DNA of 64,000 nt. Source: Staphylococcus carnosus. GTDB lineage: Bacteria; Bacillota; Bacilli; Staphylococcales; Staphylococcaceae. This document shows, one piece after another, positions 18,133-28,757 of the stretch (its first letter is position 1; every line of letters begins with the position of its first letter). Location: contig NZ_UHCT01000001.1 in the NCBI RefSeq assembly GCF_900458435.1, positions 2,232,001 through 2,296,000 of the forward strand. The letters run 5' to 3'. The notes beneath the pieces are model-generated. The model saw nothing but the letters and a program-made list of their open reading frames with translations, searched no databases and had not been told where the DNA came from. Position numbers and translations under genes: made by a program.

Positions 18133-20037
18133 CTAGATAGATTGTCTGATTGTTCTTTTCATATGTGTATACGCAATGACTGCAAAGCAAGCGTATATAA
18201 TCGTATAAAGCACCATCACCAAGATAACAGGAGAATGATCGTTTGATCCCATCAATTTCAAGAAAGCCCACGAAGCAAAATATGCATGCAATAATCCCAC
18301 TATTAACGGCAACCCGAAATTAAACAAGACTTTAAGTATCAAACCTTTTCGCATATCCTCTTGAGTAAAACCAAGTTTACGAAGGATCTTAAAGTTTTCC
18401 ATCTCATCTTCTGTTTCATCCATTTGCTTAATATAGATAATATAACCTGCTGCTATTAAAAATGCAATTCCTAAAAAGCTTGAAACAAATAAGAATACAC
18501 TACTGAAGCTTCGATATTGTTCTGATATTTCTTTTTGTGTCTCATAATCAGGATTAACTTGGTGCAGTAATTGAGTAGCTTCTGCTTCTTGATTCTTCTC
18601 TTTAAAAGTAAAACCATATTGATTAACTAGATTATCTTTATCATATGCTGCTTTTTCTTTTATTAACTGATAGTCTTCTTGATTTAAAATCAGCAATGGC
18701 CCGCCACGTAAGGTAATCAAAGCGAACTTAATATCTAAATCTGACGGTTTTACTTTAATACGTACCAATGGCTTCTTATTTTTATCATCAAACTGCGCAT
18801 ATGAGTGTTCATTTATTTTGTTTAACGTTAACGTATCACTTGTACCATAAGGTTGTACTAACTCGCCTTTTCCTCTAGTAATATGTGCGCCTTCAACATA
18901 CTTCTCACTTGTTATTTGAATGCCCATCAAACTAACATATTTGCCTTTATATAAATTATTCTTAATACGTGGAAGGTCTAATAATTGCTTATAATTTTCA
19001 TGATATTGAATATTATGCTGATCTAATAAAGTACGATATTGTTCTGCCTTTTGTTGTTTTTGGATTGTTGCATCAAATGGTGCCGTTAAGTTGATTTGCG
19101 TATTTTCACTCTTAAGTGTAATCGCACTGAAGCACAAAACTGTGACAGTAATTGCTGAAATAACTGCAATAATTGTTAACGATAAAGCATTCTTTTTCAT
19201 TCTGTGCATAATTGATGAAGTGAAAATAACATCATTAATATTCACATTTCCGCCTTTTCGTTTTTTTAATGTTTTAAAGAGTAATGAAACCGTGCTGCGG
19301 AAAAAGAAATATGCTCCAACAATTGTCAAAAACAAAACCAGTAATGGCACAATGATAATAGCATACAGTTTAATATCTAAGGCTAATACATAACCTATCG
19401 CAATCATGATAATACCGACAACACCAAATATTCTTTCTAACTTTGTAATCTTATTGTCTTTTACATCTGTTGCTTGTCGTGTTTTCATTAACTTTAAAAT
19501 AGAACGTCTTTTAATAAAAACAGCATTTTGAATAACGATTAGTACATAAGCCAAAAAGAGCATTAAAATCGTTGCGATAAACGCTTTAAAACTGAAACTT
19601 AAATGTATACTCTCTTTAATGTTCATTAATTTTACAAGAATTAATAATAAAAAGCGTGAACCAAGCAGACCACCAACAATTCCAACAATTCCAGTCATTA
19701 TAAAAATAACAAATTGTTCTAGCATCAACATTCGAATAATATTCGTTCTTGTTAATCCGATTAATTGATATAGCCCCAATTCTTTCACACGCTGTTTAAT
19801 AAAAAGCTGATTCACATACATCAAAAAAATAACAATAATAATAAATAGAAAAACACTTCCGACATTGGCGCCTTCACGGATGATTTTAGCAGATGCTTCA
19901 TTATTAATATTTTTGGTATACTTCAAAGTCACGAAACTAAAGTACAAAGCAATACTAAAAATCAATGAAAAGAGGTATAAACCATAATGTCTTAAGTTCT
20001 TTTTGAGGTTCTTTAATACAATATGCTTAAAAGTCAT
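18133..20037 (-). CDS. vraG: VraG/BceB-type ABC permease for antimicrobial peptide resistance
   Basis: The 634-residue permease has ten predicted membrane segments: one at the N-terminus, FtsX-like groups, and a roughly 200-residue extracellular domain between segments 7 and 8 (about residues 310-510), the hallmark of BceB-type permeases. It senses and detoxifies cationic peptides together with VraF and signals to GraS. ATG 20037 overlaps the end of vraF by 11 nt and begins [14 protein letters not shown], the canonical N-terminus; the longer frame up to 20136 runs inside vraF. Length agrees with S. aureus VraG (about 630 aa). Confidence 0.92.
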   Translation of the reverse strand: MTFKHIVLKNLKKNLRHYGLYLFSLIFSIALYFSFVTLKYTKNINNEASAKIIREGANVGSVFLFIIIVIFLMYVNQLFIKQRVKELGLYQLIGLTRTNIIRMLMLEQFVIFIMTGIVGIVGGLLGSRFLLLILVKLMNIKESIHLSFSFKAFIATILMLFLAYVLIVIQNAVFIKRRSILKLMKTRQATDVKDNKITKLERIFGVVGIIMIAIGYVLALDIKLYAIIIVPLLVLFLTIVGAYFFFRSTVSLLFKTLKKRKGGNVNINDVIFTSSIMHRMKKNALSLTIIAVISAITVTVLCFSAITLKSENTQINLTAPFDATIQKQQKAEQYRTLLDQHNIQYHENYKQLLDLPRIKNNLYKGKYVSLMGIQITSEKYVEGAHITRGKGELVQPYGTSDTLTLNKINEHSYAQFDDKNKKPLVRIKVKPSDLDIKFALITLRGGPLLILNQEDYQLIKEKAAYDKDNLVNQYGFTFKEKNQEAEATQLLHQVNPDYETQKEISEQYRSFSSVFLFVSSFLGIAFLIAAGYIIYIKQMDETEDEMENFKILRKLGFTQEDMRKGLILKVLFNFGLPLIVGLLHAYFASWAFLKLMGSNDHSPVILVMVLYTIIYACFAVIAYTHMKRTIRQSI

Positions 20038-20788
20038 ATTGAACACCGCCCAAGACACTTTGTGCTTGAATAACTTCTTTATAAAATGACTGCTTATCTT
20101 GATCGCCTTGATACAGTTCCGAATAAATCTGGCCATCCTTCAACATAATGATACGATTAGAATAACTAGCCGCCGCAGGATCATGTGTAACCATTAATAT
20201 TGTTGAATCAAAGCGTTCGTTCATTGCTTTTAAGCGTCTTAATAAATCCTGAGCACTTTTTGAATCTAAGGCACCCGTAGGTTCATCAGCGAAAATAATA
20301 GCTGGTCTAGTAATAAACGCACGAGCTGCTGATGCACGCTGCTTTTGTCCTCCTGAAATTTCAGATGGATATTTATCAGCTAGTTCTGAAATGCCTAAAG
20401 CTTCCGTAACTTCATTAAAATATTTTTCCGCTTCTTGTTTCGGCAAATTTTGAATCGACAACGGCAGCATAATATTTTCTTTCACTGTCAAAGTGCTCAA
20501 CAAGTTATAATCTTGAAAAATAAAACCGATTTCGCGTTTTCTAACTTCAGACAGTTGTTTATTTGTTAAATTTTGCATTTGATGACCGTTTAATTCAACT
20601 GAACCTTGTGTAACATAATCAATTGAACTCAATAAATTCAGCAACGTTGTTTTCCCCGAACCAGAGGGTCCCATAATTGAGATAAATTCACCTTTCTCAA
20701 CTTTGAAAGACAAACCTTTAAGCACTTCTTGTGCAACATGTTTATTCCCAAATACTTTTGTGAGATTGGATACTGTAAGAATTGCCAT
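20027..20788 (-). CDS. vraF: VraF/BceA-type ABC ATPase
   Basis: The 253-residue ATPase has Walker [10 protein letters not shown], signature SGGQKQR, Walker [14 protein letters not shown] and H-loop MVTHD. It powers the VraG permease. ATG 20788 is chosen ([14 protein letters not shown]) because AAGGAG lies about ten bases upstream; the start at 20812 is not supported. The gene is separated from graS by 92 nt and overlaps vraG. In S. aureus the same gene order graRS-vraFG is controlled by GraR. Confidence 0.93.
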   Translation of the reverse strand: MAILTVSNLTKVFGNKHVAQEVLKGLSFKVEKGEFISIMGPSGSGKTTLLNLLSSIDYVTQGSVELNGHQMQNLTNKQLSEVRKREIGFIFQDYNLLSTLTVKENIMLPLSIQNLPKQEAEKYFNEVTEALGISELADKYPSEISGGQKQRASAARAFITRPAIIFADEPTGALDSKSAQDLLRRLKAMNERFDSTILMVTHDPAAASYSNRIIMLKDGQIYSELYQGDQDKQSFYKEVIQAQSVLGGVQYDF

Positions 20789-20880
20789 TTCAATTCCACT
20801 CCTTTTAATCATTCTTTTATAATTTCAGTTTACATATTTAAGTTAGGAGGGTCGTTTGATTGAGATAACAAAACGTCCTT

Positions 20881-21924
20881 TTAAAGTGACAAAGTTGTCA
20901 CTTCAGCTTCACGTGCTGTAATTTCATTTTGTTTCGGGAATATAATTGTAACTTTTGTTCCATGATTAACAGCTGAATCAATTTTCACATTTAAACCGAG
21001 TGTATTTTTTATTTGATCTACAAGATACAGACCGATACCTGAAGATGTCGTTTCATTACGATAACCTGTAGAAGTAAATCCACGCTCATAAATACGCGGC
21101 AAATCTTTCGGCGGTATGCCGCGGCCTTTATCACTTATGGTTAAATTCACATAGTCATGATGCATAAAAGCATGTATTGTAATATCTTGACCTTCAGGAC
21201 TGTATTTTATGGCGTTAGAAATAAGTTGACGTAACAACATCTTGCACCATTTCATATCTGTAAAGACTTGATAATCCGCTTCAAAATCCATTTCAAAACC
21301 GATACCTTTCAATTGACTGACATGACGTGTAATTTGTATTTCTTCTATTATCATGCGTTTCAAATTAACGCTCTCAAAATACGTATCTCGATTTTTGGAG
21401 TCTAATCTGACTAAGTAAAGCTGATTATCTAACATTTCATTGAGTCTAGACCATTCAAATAACAATGCATTTTTGTTTTCTTTATCTTTCTCTTTTTCAA
21501 TTAAAAGTTTCATCGCAGTTAACGGGGTTTTCATTTCATGTACAAAATGCGTAAGACTTTGTTCTTGTTCTTTTAAAACAATTGCTTGATCAGATACAAT
21601 TTTTTTCTGACGAACAATTTGTGTATATAAGTAATCGAGTACTTCTCTTTCCATTGGCGAGTTAGCTGCTTCTTTATGTTTCAATTCCTCAACCTCATGC
21701 ATTTCCGAAAGTTTCTTCAAAAATGCTGTTTCTCGCATGTATGCAAAAAAGAGAAATAAAATAATAATCATAAGATTAACCAGCACAAGATAAAATGCAG
21801 ATTCCATCGATAAATCACGATCTAAATAGCCAACGACTAATATAACTACTTGTAATCCTAGCAGCAGAAGTATCCAATATATACGTGTCAATAAGAAATT
21901 AGATATTCGTTTAAATATTGTCAT
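20881..21924 (-). CDS. graS: GraS intramembrane-sensing histidine kinase
   Basis: The 347-residue kinase has two N-terminal membrane helices (about 13-32 and 43-61) joined by a nine-residue outside loop DRDLSMES. It keeps acidic residues D35 and D37 with E41, positions used in S. aureus GraS to sense cationic peptides or acid pH. The H box is FVHEMKTPLTAM with His129, and the ATP lid is SGIGLYLVDQI. It overlaps graR by 14 nt. It works with VraFG rather than alone. Confidence 0.93.
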   Translation of the reverse strand: MTIFKRISNFLLTRIYWILLLLGLQVVILVVGYLDRDLSMESAFYLVLVNLMIIILFLFFAYMRETAFLKKLSEMHEVEELKHKEAANSPMEREVLDYLYTQIVRQKKIVSDQAIVLKEQEQSLTHFVHEMKTPLTAMKLLIEKEKDKENKNALLFEWSRLNEMLDNQLYLVRLDSKNRDTYFESVNLKRMIIEEIQITRHVSQLKGIGFEMDFEADYQVFTDMKWCKMLLRQLISNAIKYSPEGQDITIHAFMHHDYVNLTISDKGRGIPPKDLPRIYERGFTSTGYRNETTSSGIGLYLVDQIKNTLGLNVKIDSAVNHGTKVTIIFPKQNEITAREAEVTTLSL

Positions 21925-22591
21925 TCGCTATATAACCTTTTCCAACACGTGTCTCAATTGCTGTATCTAATCCAAAGTCTGCTAATTTCTTACGTAAACG
22001 ATTAATATTGACAGTTAAAGTATTATCGCTGATAAAAGCTTCATCATCCCATAATGCTGTTATAATTTCATCTCTGCTGACAATTTCATTACGATGCTTC
22101 AATAAAATTTCTAATATCATCATTTCTGTTTTAGAGAGATAAATCACTTCTTCTTCTCTTTCTAATACACCTTTTGCTAAGTCTACTTGGATGTTCCCCC
22201 AAGTCATTGTTCGCTTCTCTTCCAAATTAAATTGATAAACACGACGGTAAACAGCTTTCAATTTAGCAATCAATACATTGGTATAAAAAGGTTTTTGAAT
22301 AAAGTCATCTGCACCTAATTCCATACTCATCACTTGATCCATAGGATTGTCTCTTGCTGATAAAAAGAGTATTGGGACATTGGATTCATGTCGAATCTGA
22401 CGGCACCAATAAAACCCATCATATTTTGGTAATTCAACATCCATTATGATAATTTCAGGATTTTTCGTTTTAGCTTCTGTTAATACATCATCAAAATTTT
22501 CTATACCTTCAACGTGTAAATCCCAATGTTCTAATTCTTTTTTTAATTGTTCAAATAATGTTTTATCGTCTTCTACCAGTAATATTTTCAT
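21911..22591 (-). CDS. graR: GraR OmpR-family response regulator
   Basis: The 226-residue regulator has a receiver domain with Asp51 (IIIMDVELPKYDGF) and a C-terminal winged HTH (YLSKTEMMILEILLKHRNEI; NTLTVNINRLRKKL). GraR activates mprF, dlt and vraFG in S. aureus. AAAGGTGATAG precedes ATG 22591. No graX-like gene lies upstream; the next gene is a divergent GNAT. Confidence 0.93.
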   Translation of the reverse strand: MKILLVEDDKTLFEQLKKELEHWDLHVEGIENFDDVLTEAKTKNPEIIIMDVELPKYDGFYWCRQIRHESNVPILFLSARDNPMDQVMSMELGADDFIQKPFYTNVLIAKLKAVYRRVYQFNLEEKRTMTWGNIQVDLAKGVLEREEEVIYLSKTEMMILEILLKHRNEIVSRDEIITALWDDEAFISDNTLTVNINRLRKKLADFGLDTAIETRVGKGYIANDNI

Positions 22592-22799
22592 TTACTATCA
22601 CCTTTTTTGTTAATATTTCAGAGATGTTGCAGAATGATTTCATTTACATTTCAGCATTTTCTTCTAAACTAGAGATTGTGCTTTTCTTCTATTTTTTGTT
22701 TTTCTAAATTATTAGAGTAGAATTAAACTAAAATAATGATAAATACGGTCATATAGTATATACTCAGTGTAATACTACCTTATAAAATGGAGGGTGTCT

Positions 22800-23306
22800 A
22801 TGGAACATTCGATTCGAGAAATAAGTATTAACGATGCAGATGACTATATCAAATTATTAAAAGATATCTATGATGAATCTGACTTTATGTTATATAGTCC
22901 TGGTGAATATGTCCCTTCTCTTTCAAGTGCCTTAAAAAATCTTGAACACTTCATCACTTCTCCATCTAATACAATTTATATTGCTGAAATTGATGGTATG
23001 TTAATTGGATTTGCCATTGTATCGTCACGTGAATATGAACGCACACAACATGAGACACGTGTACGTATTGGTATTCGTGAACATTATCGCAGCAAAGGCG
23101 TTGGACAATCGCTCTTAAATGCAGTAGATGCATGGGCTTTAAACCATAATATCAGACGTCTAGAAGCAGTTGTAGTGCCTCAAAATGAACATGCAGTAGA
23201 ATTATTCAAATCTGCTGGCTATCAAATTGAAGGCGAAATGCGTGATAAACTCAAAATCGATAATCAATATTATAATGAATATGTGATGGCGAAATTACTA
23301 CGTTAA
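22800..23306 (+). CDS. GNAT family N-acetyltransferase
   Basis: The 168-residue enzyme has the full GNAT fold: IYIAEIDGMLIGFAIVSSRE, the acetyl-CoA loop GIREHYRSKGVGQSLLNAVDAWA and NEHAVELFKSAGYQIEGEMRD. It resembles the YhhY/YkkB group and may acetylate an amine or protein N-terminus. ATG 22800 is preceded by TGGAGGG (five-base spacing). It is divergent from graR, ending at two hairpins at 23343-23421. Confidence 0.87.
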   Translation: MEHSIREISINDADDYIKLLKDIYDESDFMLYSPGEYVPSLSSALKNLEHFITSPSNTIYIAEIDGMLIGFAIVSSREYERTQHETRVRIGIREHYRSKGVGQSLLNAVDAWALNHNIRRLEAVVVPQNEHAVELFKSAGYQIEGEMRDKLKIDNQYYNEYVMAKLLR

Positions 23307-23342
23307 TAAATTACTTTGTTAAATTGAATAATCTTTTTATGT

Positions 23343-23421
23343 CCTTGTCCATTTGTGGTGAATGGTTCAAGGGCTTTTTAATTACCTATTTAAAAATACC
23401 CAGACAAGTGTCCGGGTATTT
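23343..23421. terminator. Tandem terminators between convergent genes
   Basis: First hairpin CCTTGTCCATT (23343-23353) / AATGGTTCAAGG (23361-23372) with a T5 tail on the plus strand. Second hairpin AAATACCCAGACA (23394-23406) / TGTCCGGGTATTT (23409-23421) serves the minus strand. Confidence 0.75.
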
Positions 23422-23438
23422 ACAGAAATCAATCGAAA

Positions 23439-24461
23439 CTAAAACGGATTTAATTGAATAGGCTCGAATTGTTCATTTTGTTTTTTAATATTTGTCGAGC
23501 TAGTATTACGACTTAAGAAGTGCTGAACTTCCGCTAAATTTTCTTTAGATTCTGGTTTATCTAAATGAAATTGGTATTGATGATGCAAATGATGAGAACC
23601 ATCGAAGAAGAACGTATCTGTCGGCACATCATGTTGTTTTAAGACATCTGCAAATTCAGCATTTTGACTCGCAAATGGATCTGCATCTCCTACAGATAAA
23701 AAAGTAGGCGGATATTGATGTGTTACATGTTCTACTGTAGACATTTCAGACAAATTCTTGAATTCAGATTCCCAATGCGATGTTCCGGTATAACTGCGCA
23801 TAAATAACTGAATTCGCGGGAATTCTGTCTTCTTCACTGTATTCATATTATAAAAACCGCCGAAGAATATAGCTGCTCTGATGTCTTTGGGTTTAAATTG
23901 CTGTTTGAAATCCATAGAATCACGCAACGATTTATCCGTCTGTATTGCCGTATATTGACTGGATAGTTGTGCACCTGCTGAATCTCCTCCGAATACCACT
24001 TGTTTAAAGTCTATAGGCAATTCATGCTGGTTCTTTTTAATAAAAGAAACTGCTTGATCCATTTGAACTAATGGTGTCGGATATTTATATTCTGGTGCGA
24101 GCGCATAGTTGATATTGACCACAATATAACCTTGTTCCGCAATCTTAGATAATAACGGGTTTTTATATTGTTTGTCACCTGCAATAAATCCGCCGCCATG
24201 CATCCAAAAAATAACCGGTAATTTAACATCTTTATCCAACTCTGCCGGCGTAATAATGTCTAATTGACTTTTGGGATAAGTTTTTCCATACGTAATGTTA
24301 TTAAAGACTTTTACATTACGATTATTCAATTGCACTTTTTCTTTCATATCTTGTGTATGACGATAATCAAAGTATTTTTTTATACTGATGCCCGCTGCAA
24401 TACAAAGAACGATAACTATGATTGTACTCCATACAAGCCAGCGTTTTTTGCGCTTGCTCAT
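23439..24461 (-). CDS. Membrane-anchored alpha/beta hydrolase (hormone-sensitive-lipase type esterase)
   Basis: The 340-residue protein has an N-terminal basic patch and one membrane helix (about 8-28), so the catalytic domain should be outside. The HSL motif HGGG is at 88-91 and the nucleophile is Ser161 in GGDSAGA; the catalytic Asp is probably in SVGDADPF and the His in GSHHLHHQ. Such enzymes cleave short-chain esters. ATG 24461 (MSKRKKRWLVW) is the most likely start; longer in-frame starts exist to 24539 but lack membrane logic. S. aureus carries a related esterase near graXRS. Confidence 0.85.
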   Translation of the reverse strand: MSKRKKRWLVWSTIIVIVLCIAAGISIKKYFDYRHTQDMKEKVQLNNRNVKVFNNITYGKTYPKSQLDIITPAELDKDVKLPVIFWMHGGGFIAGDKQYKNPLLSKIAEQGYIVVNINYALAPEYKYPTPLVQMDQAVSFIKKNQHELPIDFKQVVFGGDSAGAQLSSQYTAIQTDKSLRDSMDFKQQFKPKDIRAAIFFGGFYNMNTVKKTEFPRIQLFMRSYTGTSHWESEFKNLSEMSTVEHVTHQYPPTFLSVGDADPFASQNAEFADVLKQHDVPTDTFFFDGSHHLHHQYQFHLDKPESKENLAEVQHFLSRNTSSTNIKKQNEQFEPIQLNPF

Positions 24462-24560
24462 GCCACCAAGTCCTCTCTCTGTCGTTTGTCGCATTTTATA
24501 ATTTGCCTTTATTGTACTGTATATCAGTATACATCTCAAAGGGTGAACTCATTATATGTA

Positions 24561-24600
24561 AAAAAGCACAGCATTTAAAATGCTGCGCCCTTATTTTTTA
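24561..24600 (-). terminator. Terminator after the first YkvI-type transporter gene
   Basis: GCACAGCATTT (24566-24576) / AAATGCTGCGC (24578-24588), with A5-A6 on the left and T6 on the right. Confidence 0.7.
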
Positions 24601-24685
24601 GAATTTCATTCAACTGCGCATGACAGTTAACTGACCTTTTAAATATTTTCAATGCTATATCTAGTAACTTAACACAATTAACGAT

Positions 24686-25753
24686 TTAAGCAATGTGCTC
24701 TTTATTTTCTTTCTTACGTTTAAAGTACTTAATTAATACTGCAATCACGATTAACAATCCTACATAACCCATTGCTGGATATAAGAAGTTAATTAAGCTT
24801 GAGAATCCAACGAAACTTAATCCGTATGCAACGAGCATCATAATCACAATTAAAATATGATATTTTTTAGTGTATGGTGTTGTGAATCGTGCAGCGAAAG
24901 AATAGAGCAATCCTAAAATTGTGTTATACATAACAGCCAACATTACAATTGATAGTAAAATCGTAACAATTGGATGAATACCATGTGCTAATGTAAGGGT
25001 TGGAATTGCTGCATCTTTAATTGCTGGATATTCTGTTTGCAATGCAAACGTAATCAAAGCAAGTAATATTGTATAAACAACGCCGCCGAATAAAGCACCA
25101 GCACCTGATACTTTACGTCTACTAGCGTCACCGCCGATTGCAACGATTGTACTAAAACCAACTGCAAATGCAAGTCCGCCGTAAATTGTACCTCTCCAAA
25201 TTCCTTGAATAGGATTAGCATCTGGTACAACTGAGTTAATTTGTGAAATAGGTACTTGACCTTTTACTAAGTATACGCCTGCGATTACAATGACTAAAAC
25301 AATTAAAAATGGTGTAACCACACCAAGCGCACGTACTATTTTATTGAAGTCCATTAATAATGTAATGTAAATTGCGATTACCATGATTAATGAACCTAAC
25401 CAAGTTGGAATACCATAACTTTCATGGAATGCAGAGCCTGCCCCTGCAATCATTGTGACAGAAATTCCAAATAAGAAGAAGACGAGTATATAGTCGATGA
25501 TTCGTCCAAATTGTTTACCAAATAAATATGAAAGTGTCGATTCATGGTTTTCAGCATCGAAAGCTGTCCCTATTTTTGCTACTTGTCTTCCGATGAATCC
25601 TAAAATTAATCCTGCTATTAAAACACCAATGTATGCATATAATCCATAATCTGTGAAAAATTGCATAACTTCTTGGCCTGTTGAAAAACCTGCGCCGACT
25701 ACTACACCGACATAGGCAAAGCCAATTTTTACAGTTTCTTTATTAAACGTCAT
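24686..25753 (-). CDS. YkvI-family membrane protein (LeuT-fold transporter)
   Basis: The 355-residue protein has ten or more membrane helices. It carries the family opening GVVVGAGFSTGQEVMQFFTDYG and the unwound-helix GAGSAFHESYG segment, and belongs to the YkvI group related to the APC/LeuT amino-acid transporters. The substrate is unknown. GAGGAGG precedes the ATG. A paralogue, about as long and with the same GxGFATGQEVMQFF opening, lies at 42418-43509 next to an amino-acid racemase-like gene. Confidence 0.82.
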   Translation of the reverse strand: MTFNKETVKIGFAYVGVVVGAGFSTGQEVMQFFTDYGLYAYIGVLIAGLILGFIGRQVAKIGTAFDAENHESTLSYLFGKQFGRIIDYILVFFLFGISVTMIAGAGSAFHESYGIPTWLGSLIMVIAIYITLLMDFNKIVRALGVVTPFLIVLVIVIAGVYLVKGQVPISQINSVVPDANPIQGIWRGTIYGGLAFAVGFSTIVAIGGDASRRKVSGAGALFGGVVYTILLALITFALQTEYPAIKDAAIPTLTLAHGIHPIVTILLSIVMLAVMYNTILGLLYSFAARFTTPYTKKYHILIVIMMLVAYGLSFVGFSSLINFLYPAMGYVGLLIVIAVLIKYFKRKKENKEHIA

Positions 25754-26046
25754 GATAACGTATAATACCTCCTCATGTAATTAAAAAACAATGCTTGCCA
25801 ACGATTATACTTACTATCCATAGCGTTTTTCTGTCTCTTTTTTTAAAGGTCATGAATTTTTCCATGAAAAGTATATAGTAACAATAAATCACCATATTGC
25901 GCAAATCGCGCTTCGCATATTTCGCAAATACAATTTTAAATTACCCTCTATTTAATCATATTACTCATTAAATATACTGAGGTTAACTATAAGTAAAACT
26001 TAAGGATATTCAAACATTGTATCTTTCCCAACGACCCGCCCATAAA
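25754..26046. other. Gene-free stretch upstream of the YkvI-type gene
   Basis: AT-rich, no supported small ORF. Notable only for several GCAAAT/CGC repeats near 25895-25930 and the terminator of the next gene at 26047-26076. A promoter for the YkvI gene must lie here, but none stands out. Confidence 0.4.
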
Positions 26047-26076
26047 AAAAGAACATCTTCATTGAGATGTTCTTTT
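26047..26076 (-). terminator. Terminator downstream of the 166-aa hypothetical gene
   Basis: AAAAGAACATCT (26047-26058) / AGATGTTCTTTT (26065-26076), perfect 12-bp arms. Confidence 0.82.
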
Positions 26077-26107
26077 GCTTTTGTTCATTATTCATTTCAC
26101 ATGCTTA

Positions 26108-26608
26108 TTATTTTGCACCGCGATTTTGATTTAATTCATCAATGCTGACTACTACATTATCCATTCGTTTGGCTGTTTGTTTAAGAATATTACGAGCTAC
26201 GTTATTATTCGGATCTAATTTAAGAATTTGTTTAGAAATATCGAAAGCTTTTTTATCTGAAATAACAGGTTCAGGAATAGCGTGAAGTAATAACATTTGC
26301 AATAAGCTCTTCACTTCTTTGCCCTCAGTGAGTTTTATGGAAGATTCAGCATGGTAATAAGCAGAATCAAGTGCACCTTCAACTTCACTGAGTGGATAAA
26401 CCAACAGTAAGAATGCTAAATCATGCAGTTCTGCAGTTTCGCCTTCTTTCATCATATCTAAAATGCATGTATAAAACATTACACTTTCGACATCATGTGC
26501 ACTTGAAATGTAAGCCTCTTCGAATTCCATAAAATCTGATTCGGACATTAATTGTTTTACTGATTCAAATTCGCCGTTTAAGACATGTCGCTTTATTAAA
26601 TCTTGCAT
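26108..26608 (-). CDS. Hypothetical helical-repeat protein, 166 aa
   Basis: I do not recognise a named family. The soluble protein is all-helical in appearance, with TPR-like helix pairs (DMMKEGETAELHDLAFLLLVY; SALDSAYYHAE-like and KAFDISKQILKLDPNNNVARNILKQTAKR). The last pair, LKLDPNNNVARNIL, has the classic A/P spacing of a TPR. It has no signal or membrane segment. AGGAGG lies eight bases before ATG 26608. It lies downstream of fhuG on the same strand but with its own terminator. Confidence 0.7.
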   Translation of the reverse strand: MQDLIKRHVLNGEFESVKQLMSESDFMEFEEAYISSAHDVESVMFYTCILDMMKEGETAELHDLAFLLLVYPLSEVEGALDSAYYHAESSIKLTEGKEVKSLLQMLLLHAIPEPVISDKKAFDISKQILKLDPNNNVARNILKQTAKRMDNVVVSIDELNQNRGAK

Positions 26609-26726
26609 GGCAATGTCCTCCTATATTTGAACAGATTTTATTTGCAATTACTGTTATTCTATCACAATCTTTTGCAATTAACATTAATAACCTTGTATGC
26701 ATGCGATATATTTTTAAATATTTTAA

Positions 26727-27743
26727 TTAAAAACTTTTAGAGCGATACATTAAGTATAAGAAATACGGTGCACCAATCAGTGCAACGACAATACCCGCTG
26801 GAATACCAGAAGGTTGTAAGATGACTTGACCGACTGTATCAGAAAAGACTAATAGAAAAGCACCAATAAAGATTGCAAGCGGCATGAACAATTGATGTCT
26901 TGGTCCCACGATTGTTTTAGCAATATGCGGTCCCATTAGACCAATAAAACTGATTGCACCGCTTACTGCAACTGCTGCAGAAGACAAAGCAACAGCCGCA
27001 AATAAAATAATCATACGTTCGCGACGTACATTAATCCCTAATCCTTGTGCTATCTGTTCATTAGTATTCAAGATGTTCAATGTATTCGCTTTGGTAAATA
27101 AAAATGGAATAATCACAATCAACCATGGTAATAAGGCGATGACAAAACTCCAGTCATCTCCCCAAATGTTTCCGGCAAGCCAAGTTGCCATAAACTCTGA
27201 TTGATCACGATCAAATTTAGACATTAATGTTAAAGAACCACCCGCTAATGCCGCAGAAAGTCCTACACCTACAAGCACCATACTCGCTGGTGTAATTCCC
27301 TTTTCTTTGGTATAGCTAAAATAGAAAATGATAACTGCAGTTAACATACCGCCGATAATACTGAGTATCGGTAAAATATAAATAAAATTATCTGCACTAA
27401 CATGTCCAACTACTAAAAATAGCGCAATTAAAAAACCGCTTCCTGCATTAATCCCTAAAATACCAGGTTCTGCAAGCGGGTTGTTCGTCACACTTTGCAT
27501 CATCGCACCGCTCATACTCAAAGCAGCGCCTGCCAAAATCGTTATCAACATTCGAGGCAATCTGAAATCTAATAAAATCAGACTATCTGTATATTCGCCT
27601 TGGCCAAACAAAGTTTTGAAAAAGGTGCTGATTGACATATGGTATTCACCAGAAGTAACACTCCAAGCACATGCCATAAAGAGTAAAATAATAGAAATCG
27701 CTAAAGCAATGAGCTGCTTGATACGTAGTTTATTGTCAATCAT
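26727..27743 (-). CDS. fhuG: FhuG, ferric hydroxamate ABC permease
   Basis: The 338-residue FecCD-type permease has about ten membrane helices, including GAALSMSGAMMQSVTNNPLAEPGILG and the coupling/C-terminal FIGLMGPHIAKTIVGPRH. It forms a heterodimer with FhuB. Its ATG overlaps the fhuB stop by four bases (ATGA), showing coupling. It is last gene of fhuCBG, importing ferric hydroxamate siderophores delivered by lipoproteins encoded elsewhere. Confidence 0.92.
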   Translation of the reverse strand: MIDNKLRIKQLIALAISIILLFMACAWSVTSGEYHMSISTFFKTLFGQGEYTDSLILLDFRLPRMLITILAGAALSMSGAMMQSVTNNPLAEPGILGINAGSGFLIALFLVVGHVSADNFIYILPILSIIGGMLTAVIIFYFSYTKEKGITPASMVLVGVGLSAALAGGSLTLMSKFDRDQSEFMATWLAGNIWGDDWSFVIALLPWLIVIIPFLFTKANTLNILNTNEQIAQGLGINVRRERMIILFAAVALSSAAVAVSGAISFIGLMGPHIAKTIVGPRHQLFMPLAIFIGAFLLVFSDTVGQVILQPSGIPAGIVVALIGAPYFLYLMYRSKSF

Positions 27744-28747
27744 ATCGTACGTCCTCCTTTTCTAATCAAATAGATAAAGTAAGGCACACCGATAAACGAT
27801 ACAATCGCACCGACAGGCGCATCTCCTAACATACGTGCGATAGTATCTGCAAGCAATACTAAGAATCCGCCCAGTACCGCCGTCAAAGGAATGACTTTGG
27901 CATAGTCTGTACCGATTAAAAAACGTACGATATGCGGCACAATCAAGCCGACAAATGCGATTTGTCCAACCATCGCCACTGCGATACCCGCTAAAAGCAT
28001 CGTCAATACTAAACTGATTGTACGAATCCATGTGACGTTTTGTCCTAATCCAGTTGCTAAACTTTCGCCTAGGTTAAGTATCGTCAACTGTTTACTTAAA
28101 AGGATAATTAAAATAACAGTTACAATAATAATAGGCGCACTCCATTTCAACTGAATCCAAGTTGTACCGGAAACACCGCCCATGCTCCAAAAGTTGATAT
28201 CTTGATTCAATTTGAAGAATAGTGCAATACCTTGGCTGAGCGCAGTCAAGAAGGCACTGACTGCAGCACCCGCTAAAATAATTCGGATCGGATTAAATCC
28301 ATCTTGACGTGTTCGTCCCATCAATAGGACTATCGTGCCGCCTATAACAGCACCTGCAAAACCAGCCAGCATTAAAATACTGAAATTAGCACTTGGATAA
28401 AATGCATAAGTCACAGCTAACATAAAGCTTGCACCCGCATTCAACCCAATCAAACTGGGATCTGCTAAACCGTTTTTAGTTACACCTTGCACAACAGCAC
28501 CTGAAACAGCAAGTGCCATACCGACTAATACCGCGCCTAAATCGCGCGGTATCCGAATCTCACTTATAATATTATGTTGTTCTATGCTTGGATTATAATG
28601 GAAGATTGCTTGGTAAATCGTAGATAAGTGAATTCTCGCATCACCGTATAAAATAGATATCAACAACATAACGAAAAGCAAAAGACAAGATAAGATAAAC
28701 GCAGATGTAAAATTAATTTGTTTTTGTTTTTTCTGCTTTTGTGTCAT
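27740..28747 (-). CDS. fhuB: FhuB, ferric hydroxamate ABC permease
   Basis: The 335-residue FecCD permease carries MALAVSGAVVQGVTKNGLADPSLIGLNAG and VGQIAFVGLIVPHIVRFLIG signatures. It pairs with FhuG in the membrane and with FhuC in the cytoplasm. It starts ten bases after the fhuC stop. The operon is expected to be Fur-regulated because a perfect Fur box lies upstream of fhuC. Confidence 0.92.
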   Translation of the reverse strand: MTQKQKKQKQINFTSAFILSCLLLFVMLLISILYGDARIHLSTIYQAIFHYNPSIEQHNIISEIRIPRDLGAVLVGMALAVSGAVVQGVTKNGLADPSLIGLNAGASFMLAVTYAFYPSANFSILMLAGFAGAVIGGTIVLLMGRTRQDGFNPIRIILAGAAVSAFLTALSQGIALFFKLNQDINFWSMGGVSGTTWIQLKWSAPIIIVTVILIILLSKQLTILNLGESLATGLGQNVTWIRTISLVLTMLLAGIAVAMVGQIAFVGLIVPHIVRFLIGTDYAKVIPLTAVLGGFLVLLADTIARMLGDAPVGAIVSFIGVPYFIYLIRKGGRTI

Positions 28748-28757
28748 TTATCTTTCC

